DNA from: DASPXY01 sp038227745
Lineage (GTDB): Bacteria > Planctomycetota > Planctomycetia > Gemmatales > Gemmataceae
Reading direction: 5' to 3'
Length of the DNA stretch: 8,307 nt
Assembly: GCA_038227745.1 (NCBI GenBank)
Contig: JBBRPS010000467.1
Span: 1-8,307 of the forward strand
Positions 1 to 5,995 of the stretch are shown here, one piece after another (position 1 is the first letter of the stretch; each line of letters starts with the position of its first letter). The position numbers and the translations under genes are program-made. The notes beneath the pieces were generated by a model that ran no database searches, was not told where the DNA came from, and was given only the letters and a program-made list of their open reading frames with translations.

Positions 1-54
1 CTAAACGAACGGCCACTCATTTCTGCCGCGAGGTACTAGAGGGAGGAGACAGCC

Positions 55-825
55 ATGCACCGGGCAAAGAACGACGTCTTGAAGTCGGGAGAAGTCGCAC
101 CACGCCTGGCCGCGGCCCGAGGCGAGCGGGGGCTGTCGCAAGCGGAATTGGCCGAACGATCTCACCTGAAGCGCCAACAGATCAACTATTTCGAGACGGG
201 CGCGCGCACGCCACGCCTGGGTCAACTGCTCCAGATCGCCCGGGCGCTGGACCTGCCTCTGCAACGGTTCCTGTCCGGCAGCGACAGGCCGGGGCGCGGG
301 GTACGGGACATCGCCATCGAGCTGCGCAGCCTTGGGCTGGTGGACCTGTGGGTCGAGGCGCCCGCCGTGCCGGGCGCGTTCCGGCGCCCTGAAGAGGTGG
401 TTGCTCTGGCAGTCGCCGGGAGAGAGCCGGAGGCGCGGATCGTGGAGGGGGTGCCGGCGGTCCTGGCGTGGAACCACTGGAACGCCCTGCTGCTGCGGGC
501 CTTTACCAAAGAGACGGGGCGGGGGACGGTGTACCGCCTGGCGTGGCTGGCCGACGTCGCCCTGGCGCTGGAGCGGATCGGGGGCTTTCCCGGGGGTTGT
601 CCGGGCAAGGAAGATCTCACCGCCTTCGTGAAGCGGGTCAAGAAGCCCGCGCCCGAGCGGTGGGACGACCTCGGCCGGGCGGCGCACAAGCCGTCGACCT
701 CGCCCGTGTGGAAGCGCTGGCGGATCAGCTACGCCGCCGACCTCGCGACCTTCCGGCAGCGGGCCGAGGGGTTAGTCACGCTCGCGCAGGCGGAGGGCCG
801 AGCGCCTCGGACTCGGGAGGGGTAA
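55..825 (+). CDS. XRE-family helix-turn-helix protein with uncharacterised C-terminal domain
   Basis: A 256-residue protein. Residues about 15-75 form a clear XRE/Cro-type helix-turn-helix: the LSQAELAERSHLKRQQINYFETG segment followed by a helix-rich ARALDLPLQRFLSG stretch. Residues about 80-240 are a second domain I do not recognise by name, containing EEVVALAVAGREPEARIVEG and WNHWNALLLRAF. The ATG at 55 is preceded by a strong ribosome binding site, GGGAGGAG at about 41-48. The stop lies four bases before the start of a DUF6036-like nucleotidyltransferase gene, so the two are almost certainly co-transcribed. By analogy with AbiE-type and other regulator/nucleotidyltransferase pairs, it probably represses its own promoter and may act as the antitoxin; that role is inferred. 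The DNA-binding assignment is firm, the function of the C-terminal domain is not. Confidence 0.88.
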   Translation: MHRAKNDVLKSGEVAPRLAAARGERGLSQAELAERSHLKRQQINYFETGARTPRLGQLLQIARALDLPLQRFLSGSDRPGRGVRDIAIELRSLGLVDLWVEAPAVPGAFRRPEEVVALAVAGREPEARIVEGVPAVLAWNHWNALLLRAFTKETGRGTVYRLAWLADVALALERIGGFPGGCPGKEDLTAFVKRVKKPAPERWDDLGRAAHKPSTSPVWKRWRISYAADLATFRQRAEGLVTLAQAEGRAPRTREG

Positions 826-829
826 CCGT

Positions 830-1408
830 ATGGACAAGAGCGAGATCGTGCGCTTCCTCCAGGCGATCGACGAGGAGTTGGCGAAACACGCCAAGGAAGG
901 GGAGCGGCTCGACCTGTACCTGCTCGGGCGGTCCGCGCTGATCGTGCGTTATGGCCTGAGCCTGGCGACCAAGGATGTGGACCTGGTGACGCGGGGGGAG
1001 GTGCCGGAACTGCAAGTGAAGGCCTTCGACCTGTTCGGGAAGGGGACGCCGAACGCGAACAAATGGGGGCTGTACCTGGAGGGCGTCCCCGAGGGGCTGC
1101 CTCCCGTGCCCGGGCGCTACCGCAAGCTGTCCGTGGAGTTGCCCGGGGACTGGAAAGTCCTCCGGCCGAAACAGCTCGACCCGCATGACCTGGCCGTCAC
1201 GAAGCTCCGACGGTTTCACGCGGGCGACCGGGAGGACCTACGGATCCTGTGCGACTCGGGCGACCTGACCCGGGAGGGCCTGGAACGGGCGCTGGACTCG
1301 GCCTACCCCTGGGGCATGGACGAGGAGGAAGACCCGGATTGTAAACGGGTAAATGACCACTTCCGCAAAGTGATCGACTATCTGGAGGGTCGAAGTGACG
1401 ATTTGTGA
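830..1408 (+). CDS. DUF6036/AbiEii-like nucleotidyltransferase-fold protein (candidate toxin of a toxin-antitoxin pair)
   Basis: A 192-residue protein with features of the minimal nucleotidyltransferase fold. The LLGRSALIVRYG segment (residues 31-42) sits where the family has its GG/GS loop, and TKDVD (47-51) supplies the paired acidic residues D49 and D51 expected for metal binding. The segment LDPHDLAVTKLRRFHAGDREDL (117-137) is typical of the DUF6036/AbiEii-like group. The loop here reads GRS rather than the commoner GGS, so activity cannot be assumed. The ATG at 830 follows GGGAGGGG at 815-822, overlapping the end of the upstream XRE gene, with only four bases between stop and start. Family knowledge links such proteins to type IV or tRNA-modifying toxins, or to defence; which applies here is unknown. 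Residues 164-192 are acidic and poorly conserved-looking. Confidence 0.8.
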   Translation: MDKSEIVRFLQAIDEELAKHAKEGERLDLYLLGRSALIVRYGLSLATKDVDLVTRGEVPELQVKAFDLFGKGTPNANKWGLYLEGVPEGLPPVPGRYRKLSVELPGDWKVLRPKQLDPHDLAVTKLRRFHAGDREDLRILCDSGDLTREGLERALDSAYPWGMDEEEDPDCKRVNDHFRKVIDYLEGRSDDL

Positions 1409-1477
1409 GGGAGCGACGAGGTGAGTCAACTCCCAGTCCGTCGGTCATGATGACGGCCCTTATCCCGACACCGGGTC
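1409..1477. other. Short gap between convergent genes, no clear terminator
   Basis: This 69-base gap separates the convergent nucleotidyltransferase gene and the PafA-like gene. It holds a small inverted repeat, GTCAT-G-ATGAC at about 1445-1455, whose one-base loop and lack of a T-tract make it a poor terminator candidate. Nothing else is apparent. Confidence 0.5.
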
Positions 1478-3121
1478 TCACGAGAGGCGGACCACCCGTG
1501 TGCGCCGCCCCTCCGTGATAAAGACCCCGTGCCAGGTCGCGCGAACTTGCCCCGGCGACCCCGCGTACTCACGGATCAATTGACCGCGGCGGGTGGCCGG
1601 CGTCCCCTCCGGCGGCACCGCGATGGCCCGCAGGACCTCTTCCGGCTCGACCAGGGTCGGGGCGACGCCCGCCGCTTCCAGTTGCAGGTAATACCCGTCG
1701 CGCGACAGCTCGTGATAGCGCAGGTCCAGCTTGCGCTTCTCGGCCACCGAGGCCTCCGGGCCAAGGCTGTCGAGGAGGTAGCGCTTCGTGACCCAGTCGA
1801 GCTTGCCGATAAGCCGCTCGGGGTCGTGCTCCAGGGCGTCGAGCGCTTCCTCCCACAACCGCAGCACCTCCTCGGCCTCCGGGTGGGGCGCAGCGCCGCG
1901 GTCCACGAAGCGGCGACAGGCGTCGAGGTAGAAGCGCTGGATCTCCAGCGCCGTCCAGGACCGCCCGTCCTTCAGCCGCACCCGGGCCTGTAGGTCCGGG
2001 TCGGCACAGAGGGTTCGCAAGGCCCGGAGCGGCCGCCACAGCCGAGGCGCGTCCGCCAGGGCGCCCGCCTCGATGGCGTCGAGGACCAGGAGCGTCGTGC
2101 CGATCTTCAGGTACTCGGCCGTCTGCGCCATGTTGGAGTCGCCAACCGTGATCTGCAGCCGCTGCCGCCGCCGGAACAGCTGGCGATAAGCCCCCATGTC
2201 CCCACCCAGGAGGTACACCATCCCCTTGAAGACGTGGCCGAAGTAATAGACCGCGCGAAAGCTCTCCGCCGTGACGCTGTTGACCGCCGCGATCGCCGGC
2301 GCGCGCGGGGAAAGACCGAACCGGCCATCGGCCTCGACCGAACCGGCCCCGGCGAGGATCGGCCGGCTGACCAGGAAGGCCAGCAACTGCCGCCGCTGCC
2401 GGCCGAAGGCGAGCGGCTGCAGGAACAGCACCCAGGGCAACGTCAGCGGCAAGGACTTCACGAAGATGAGCCAGCGCAGGCCGGATTCCAACAGCGCCGC
2501 CAGGCGGCTGTCCCTGCCCTTGTGGAAGCGCCGCCGCCAGGCCTCGACGACGGCGGCGACCAGCATCCCGAGGCCGAGCGAGACGACCAGGGCCAGGGCG
2601 ATGGCCAGCGCCAGCACGATCACCACGGGCGTCAGGAAGACGATCGCCAGGCGCCACAGCCCGAGCCGCACCCCGGTCGCCAGCAGCAGTTCGTAGTTCT
2701 CGTGGCTGCCGTAGAAGTTCACCCCGCCGTCGCGGTTGTGCTTCACCAGCGTCACGCTGCCGTCGCCGTCGTCGGCCGCCGCGGCCCGCGACAACAGCAG
2801 ATCCTGAGCGCGCTGATAGAGCAGCAGCTGGCGCGGCCCCCGGCACTCCGGCGTGGCGCCTTCCACCAGGCCGGCCTCGGCGAGAATGACCAGGGGGATC
2901 CGCTCGAAATGCACCGCCCCGCCGTTCGCCAGGAACCATTCGGTGGGGTGGAGGTGTGACGGAACGGCCGGGACTTTCGCCCGGACCTTCGCGAGCAGGC
3001 GCTCGAAGAGGGTCGCGTTGGACGGGCGGCGCGTGCCTGGCTGCCGGGGGTGGTAGCGGAGCGCGTACTCCGTCTCGAGTCCCACGAGGCGCTGGAACAG
3101 GGGCAAGTCATTCGCCCCCAA
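1478..3121 (-). CDS. PafA/Dop-family (proteasome accessory factor PafA2-like) amidoligase with membrane-spanning insert
   Basis: A 547-residue member of the Pup ligase/depupylase family, related to glutamine synthetase-type amidoligases. PafA joins the C-terminal Glu of Pup to substrate lysines; Dop removes or deamidates Pup. Visible family motifs: GLETEY (residues 14-19, metal-binding Glu16/Glu18), NGGAVHFE (66-73), GATPEC (88-93), KHNRDGGVNFYGSHENY (127-143), FLVSRPILAGAG (249-260), VGDSNM (326-331), LKIGTTLLVLDAIEAG (338-353), DGRSWTALEIQRFYLD (385-400) and LDWVTKR (441-447). Between HENY and FLVSR there are 105 residues instead of about 17 in mycobacterial PafA. The insert has hydrophobic stretches at about 155-193 and 216-239, suggesting a membrane hairpin. 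Glu73 replaces the catalytic Asp, and the INTRDEPHAD motif is absent. Whether it ligates or removes a tag is undecided; the C-terminal third looks slightly more Dop-like. The start is the TTG at 3121, inside the upstream small gene; the TTG at 3106, one base after that gene's stop, is an alternative. Confidence 0.85.
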   Translation of the reverse strand: MGANDLPLFQRLVGLETEYALRYHPRQPGTRRPSNATLFERLLAKVRAKVPAVPSHLHPTEWFLANGGAVHFERIPLVILAEAGLVEGATPECRGPRQLLLYQRAQDLLLSRAAAADDGDGSVTLVKHNRDGGVNFYGSHENYELLLATGVRLGLWRLAIVFLTPVVIVLALAIALALVVSLGLGMLVAAVVEAWRRRFHKGRDSRLAALLESGLRWLIFVKSLPLTLPWVLFLQPLAFGRQRRQLLAFLVSRPILAGAGSVEADGRFGLSPRAPAIAAVNSVTAESFRAVYYFGHVFKGMVYLLGGDMGAYRQLFRRRQRLQITVGDSNMAQTAEYLKIGTTLLVLDAIEAGALADAPRLWRPLRALRTLCADPDLQARVRLKDGRSWTALEIQRFYLDACRRFVDRGAAPHPEAEEVLRLWEEALDALEHDPERLIGKLDWVTKRYLLDSLGPEASVAEKRKLDLRYHELSRDGYYLQLEAAGVAPTLVEPEEVLRAIAVPPEGTPATRRGQLIREYAGSPGQVRATWHGVFITEGRRTRVVRLS

Positions 3122-3293
3122 AGGGGACGCGGACTTCTTCCAGGTACTCGTCCGGAGCGAGGCGGCAGTCGGCGCGGATCGTCCGGAGCACCTCGTCGTT
3201 CTCCCGCAGCGGGACCGGGAGCCGCAGCGGCAGGGCGGGACTGTGCGTCTCGGCCTCGGAGCGGAGTTGGGTGGAGTCGATGGTAAGGTTCAT
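3108..3293 (-). CDS. Small Gly-Gly-Glu-ending protein, candidate Pup-like modifier
   Basis: A 61-residue protein ending VPFGGE. Its size, its C-terminal Gly-Gly-Glu and its position immediately upstream of a PafA/Dop-family gene match the diagnostic features of Pup (about 60-70 residues, ending GGQ or GGE) and of the UBact-type relatives. A terminal Glu would need no deamidation before ligation. The protein contains no lysine at all, one cysteine (Cys43), and a proline-rich middle (residues 19-28) followed by a charged, probably helical stretch (about 29-54). I see no further convincing sequence match to actinobacterial Pup, so the role rests on context and the C-terminus. The ATG at 3293 has GAGGG at 3302-3306 as ribosome binding site and a promoter upstream. 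The 3' end overlaps the ligase start by up to 14 bases, implying coupled translation. It could instead be an unrelated small protein. Confidence 0.72.
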   Translation of the reverse strand: MNLTIDSTQLRSEAETHSPALPLRLPVPLRENDEVLRTIRADCRLAPDEYLEEVRVPFGGE

Positions 3294-3329
3294 GGTCGTG
3301 ACCCTCGTTTCCGGGAATGCACCGCCTCA

Positions 3330-3358
3330 ATTCTAATCCACGGACAAGGCCAGAACAA
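3330..3358 (-). promoter_or_regulatory. Sigma70-like promoter for the GGE-protein/PafA-like unit
   Basis: On the minus strand TTGTTC (3353-3358) and TAGAAT (3330-3335, five of six matches to TATAAT) are separated by exactly 17 bases. The predicted transcription start, near 3323, gives a leader of about 30 bases before the ATG at 3293. In DNA this GC-rich, the AT-rich -10 at the right spacing is notable. The -35 is weak. Confidence 0.55.
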
Positions 3359-3392
3359 GGAACCTGCCCCCGATTCCTGAGGGAGGCGGCGG

Positions 3393-3412
3393 CGGTGGCG
3401 GCAAAGCCACCG
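3393..3412. repeat. Small hairpin, 7-bp stem and 6-base loop
   Basis: CGGTGGC and GCCACCG pair perfectly around the loop GGCAAA. It lies between the promoter at 3330-3358 and the 36-nt repeats. There is no T-tract, so a terminator role is not supported. It may be a regulatory or repeat-derived hairpin. Confidence 0.4.
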
Positions 3413-3431
3413 GGGCCTGAATACCTGGAGT

Positions 3432-3535
3432 GAGGGGTTGTAGGAGGGGGCTCCGTCCCCCGACCTCGCAGATCGGCGGGCGGAGCCGCCTCCTACAGGG
3501 AGGGGTTGTAGGAGGGGGCTCCGTCCCCCGACCTC
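3432..3535. repeat. Two exact 36-nt direct repeats around an inverted partial copy (REP/MITE-like)
   Basis: A 36-nt sequence at 3432-3467 recurs exactly at 3500-3535. Each copy contains the hairpin-forming core GGAGGGGGCTCCGTCCCCC. The 32 nt between them hold GGCGGGCGGAGCCGCCTCCTACA-like sequence (3475-3497), which is close to the reverse complement of the start of the repeat (3438-3460). The first copy and the middle segment can therefore fold into a long imperfect hairpin. This is the pattern of a palindromic extragenic element rather than an array with unique spacers. The gap from 3294 to 3653 otherwise holds only the promoter and the small hairpin. Confidence 0.75.
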
Positions 3536-3653
3536 TTCGGCACCTCGTTTGCTGTCTTTCTCCCTGCCCGAACTGAACCGTGGACCGGCAGTGCCGCAAC
3601 CGCCCGCCCCGCGCTTACCCCCGACCGGCAGGACTCCGTCGAGAGATACCCCA

Positions 3654-5474
3654 ATGGCCTCCTCCGTCCCTTCGACTTCCGGCCTGCAGCGTGCCTTCTA
3701 TACCCTCGGCACGCTCACGCTCATCACCGCCGTCCTGTACTTCGCCCAGGTGGTACTCGTCCCCCTGGCCCTCGCCGTCCTGCTCGCCTTCGTCCTGACC
3801 ATGCCGGCCTCCTGGCTGGAGCAGCACGGCCTGCACCGCGTCGTCAGCGTGCTCATCGCCGCCGCCCTCGGCTTCACCATTCTAGGGGCCGTCTTCTCGG
3901 TCGCCGCCCTGGAAATCCGCAGCCTGCCGACGACGATCAACGACCCCCAGTACAAGGACAACGTCAAGCGCATCATGGAGCCGCTGCGCGGCCTCATCAA
4001 GCAGATCGAGGAGCTTGAAAAGGCCGGCCTCCACATGGGCGACACCGCCCCGCCGCCGGGGAAGCACGACGAGGTCATCCCCGTCATCGTCCAGGGGGAC
4101 AAACAGGGCCCCTCCGTCCTCAGCTGGCTGCCCTCGCTGGCCCGACCGATGCTGGACCTCGCCGCCCAGACCTTCCTGGTCGTGGTCCTGACCATCTTCA
4201 TCATGATCCAGCGCGAGAACCTGCGCGACCGCCTGATCCGCCTGGTCGGCAAACGGCACCTGCCCGGCACCACCCGCGCCCTGGACGACGCCGCCCACCG
4301 CGTTAGCCGTTATCTCCTGCTGCAGACCGGCACCAACGCCATGGTCGGGTTCGGGGTCACGGCCGGCCTGTTCCTGATCGGCGTACCCTACGCCCTCCTG
4401 TGGGGCATGCTGGCGACGGCCCTGCGCTTCGTCCCTTACGTCGGCATCTGGGTGGCTGCCGCCCTGCCCTTCGCCCTCAGCCTCGTCATGTTCGGCTGGC
4501 TGTCCGCCCTGCTGGTCCTGGCCGTCTTCCTGGCGCTGGAGCTCGTGATAGCCAACCTGGTCGAGCCGCTGCTGTTCGGCCACGGGACGGGGGTGGCGCC
4601 GATGATGCTGCTGGTCGTGGCGGCCTTCTGGGCGTGGCTGTGGGGTCCGCTCGGCCTGCTGCTGTCCACGCCACTGACCGTGTGCCTGGTCGTGATCGGC
4701 AAGTACGTGCCGCCGCTGCGCTTCTTCGACGTGCTGCTGGGCAACGCGCCGCCGCTGGGGCCGTCCGACCGCTACTACCAGCGGTTGCTGGCCGGCGACC
4801 AGGACGAGGCCACCGAGCTCGTGCAGGAGCAAATGACGAACCGGCCGCCCGAGGAGGTCTACGACCAGGTGCTGCTGCCGGCGCTCGTGCGCGCCCGCGC
4901 CGACCGCGCGCGCGAGGAGGTGAACGCGGAGGAGGAGCGGCAGGTGGTGCGGACCACGCGCGAACTGCTGGAAGACGTGCTGGCGCACATGGGGCCGGTG
5001 GGGCCGACGAAGGCCGGCGCGGCGGCGGGCAACGGCGCGGCGGCGCGGCCGGCGGTGCGCGTGCTCGGCTGCCCGGCCGGCGGGCGGGAGGACGAGCTGG
5101 CGCTGCGCATGCTCGGGCAGTTGCTGCAGCCGATGGGTGCGGAGCTGGAGATCGTGCCGCCGCGGCGGTTGGAGGCGAAGGTGCGGTCGGCGGCGGACGG
5201 GCCGGTGGTGGTGTGCATCGCGGTGCTGCCGCCCGGGAGGCTGAGCCACGCGGTGGCGCTGTGCCGGCGGGTGCGCTCCGCGGCGCACGACGCGAAGATC
5301 CTGGTTGGGCGCTGGGGGGACCGGGAGGAGGTGGAGAAGTTGCGCGCGCAGTTGCTCAAGGCGGGGGCGGACGACGTGGGCGTGTCGCTGCTGCAGACGC
5401 GGCGTCAAATCTTGCCGCCGGAGGAGGCGCAGCGCGCGGTGGCCGCGGCGGCGGGCCAGCTGGCGCGGGGGTGA
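3654..5474 (+). CDS. AI-2E/PerM-family transporter with C-terminal cobalamin-binding-like region
   Basis: A 606-residue inner-membrane protein. Residues about 1-355 are the AI-2E family transporter (UPF0118/PerM) domain: hydrophobic segments at about 14-55, 63-86, 165-185, 229-305 and 314-352, a soluble stretch at about 87-164, and the family-style FVPYVG motif at 259-264. Family members export autoinducer-2 or act as ion antiporters; the substrate here is unknown. Residues about 373-445 (YYQRLLAGDQDEATELVQEQ and EEVYDQVLLPAL) resemble the helical bundle preceding B12-binding domains. After an Ala/Gly-rich linker (about 446-465), residues 467-602 look like the Rossmann-type half, including GGREDELALRMLGQLL. 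The cobalt-ligating His of that motif is Asp, so cobalamin binding is doubtful. I chose the ATG at 3654 because a TTG at 3549 would add 35 residues of proline-rich, low-confidence sequence. The ribosome binding site is weak (GAGAG at about 3641). Confidence 0.88.
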   Translation: MASSVPSTSGLQRAFYTLGTLTLITAVLYFAQVVLVPLALAVLLAFVLTMPASWLEQHGLHRVVSVLIAAALGFTILGAVFSVAALEIRSLPTTINDPQYKDNVKRIMEPLRGLIKQIEELEKAGLHMGDTAPPPGKHDEVIPVIVQGDKQGPSVLSWLPSLARPMLDLAAQTFLVVVLTIFIMIQRENLRDRLIRLVGKRHLPGTTRALDDAAHRVSRYLLLQTGTNAMVGFGVTAGLFLIGVPYALLWGMLATALRFVPYVGIWVAAALPFALSLVMFGWLSALLVLAVFLALELVIANLVEPLLFGHGTGVAPMMLLVVAAFWAWLWGPLGLLLSTPLTVCLVVIGKYVPPLRFFDVLLGNAPPLGPSDRYYQRLLAGDQDEATELVQEQMTNRPPEEVYDQVLLPALVRARADRAREEVNAEEERQVVRTTRELLEDVLAHMGPVGPTKAGAAAGNGAAARPAVRVLGCPAGGREDELALRMLGQLLQPMGAELEIVPPRRLEAKVRSAADGPVVVCIAVLPPGRLSHAVALCRRVRSAAHDAKILVGRWGDREEVEKLRAQLLKAGADDVGVSLLQTRRQILPPEEAQRAVAAAAGQLARG

Positions 5475-5484
5475 GAGGCCGCGC

Positions 5485-5541
5485 CGTGGGTCAGGATGCC
5501 CATCCTGACGGGGCCTGTCAGGATGGGCATCCTGACCCACG
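5485..5541. terminator. Perfect 25-bp inverted repeat between convergent genes
   Basis: The arms 5485-5509 and 5517-5541 are exact reverse complements around a 7-base loop (GGGGCCT). Each arm is itself nearly palindromic, so the 9-mer GTCAGGATG occurs four times in alternating orientation (5490-5498, 5501-5509, 5517-5525, 5528-5536). It starts about 10 bases after the AI-2E gene stop and ends just before the PilZ gene stop, fitting a bidirectional terminator. There is no T-tract, so a mobile palindromic repeat that settled here is equally possible. Confidence 0.6.
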
Positions 5542-5542
5542 A

Positions 5543-5905
5543 TCAGCGCAGCACCGCCTCCAGGTCTTCCTCGCTCAGGCGTACGACGAACTCGCAGCCC
5601 GCGGCCCAGTTGCCGTCGCCCGCGTCGTCGCAGCGAACCACGGTCGCCCAGGTCTTGATCGGGTCGATCTCGGGCAGGCTCTCCAGCTCGATGAACAGCA
5701 GCGCGCCGGGGCGCACGGACCGCGACAGCAGCAGGGCGATGCCGCCGCGCGACAGGTCCGTGATCCAGGCATCCAGGGGCCGGAAGTCCTCGGCCGTGTA
5801 GCTGCGGCGCGGGATGGGCCGTGCGGAGTCGGCACGCTGCCAGGACCGACGGTTGGCGGCGGGGTCGCGCTTGTCTTCGTAGGCGGAGACGTCTTCTCGG
5901 AGCAT
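5543..5905 (-). CDS. PilZ-domain protein, probable cyclic di-GMP receptor
   Basis: A 120-residue single-domain protein. The PilZ signature is present: R29-P-I-P-R33 matches the RxxxR motif, and D50-L-S-R-G-G55 matches (D/N)xSxxG, with beta-strand-like segments following (IALLLSR, GALLFIEL, TWATVVRC, GCEFV). Both c-di-GMP contact motifs look intact, so binding is plausible. Such stand-alone PilZ proteins usually act through a partner; no partner is identifiable nearby. I chose the ATG at 5905 because the N-terminus reads as a normal PilZ lead-in. A GTG at 5953 in the same frame would add 16 residues, and neither start has a good ribosome binding site. A weak TTGTCA at about 5962-5967 could be a -35 that would favour the ATG. 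It is a separate gene downstream of the 5996-6274 hypothetical, on the same strand. Confidence 0.82.
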   Translation of the reverse strand: MLREDVSAYEDKRDPAANRRSWQRADSARPIPRRSYTAEDFRPLDAWITDLSRGGIALLLSRSVRPGALLFIELESLPEIDPIKTWATVVRCDDAGDGNWAAGCEFVVRLSEEDLEAVLR

Positions 5906-5995
5906 AAAAGGTCCGGCTGCGGTGCCAGGGAGGAACTCGCTCAAACTTAGCACACGCAGTGCCGGGTTGACAAACGGGGCGAGTGGGGAAATTCC

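Noticed and set aside
222..1481. Long open frames antisense to the XRE and nucleotidyltransferase genes
   Set aside because: They are compositional shadows in GC-rich DNA: Arg/Pro/Ser-rich translations, no domain motifs, no ribosome binding sites.
3432..3535. Possible two-repeat CRISPR array (36-nt repeats, 32-nt spacer)
   Set aside because: The dimensions fit, but the single spacer contains an inverted partial copy of the repeat, there are only two units, and no cas genes are in the window. It is better read as a palindromic extragenic repeat.
3333..3599. 88-residue minus-strand frame in the gene-free stretch
   Set aside because: It is made largely of the 36-nt repeats and the small hairpin, is proline-rich, and has no ribosome binding site; not a gene.
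3549..3653. N-terminal extension of the AI-2E protein from a TTG start
   Set aside because: The added 35 residues are proline-rich without signal or domain character, and the ATG at 3654 leads directly into the first membrane segment.
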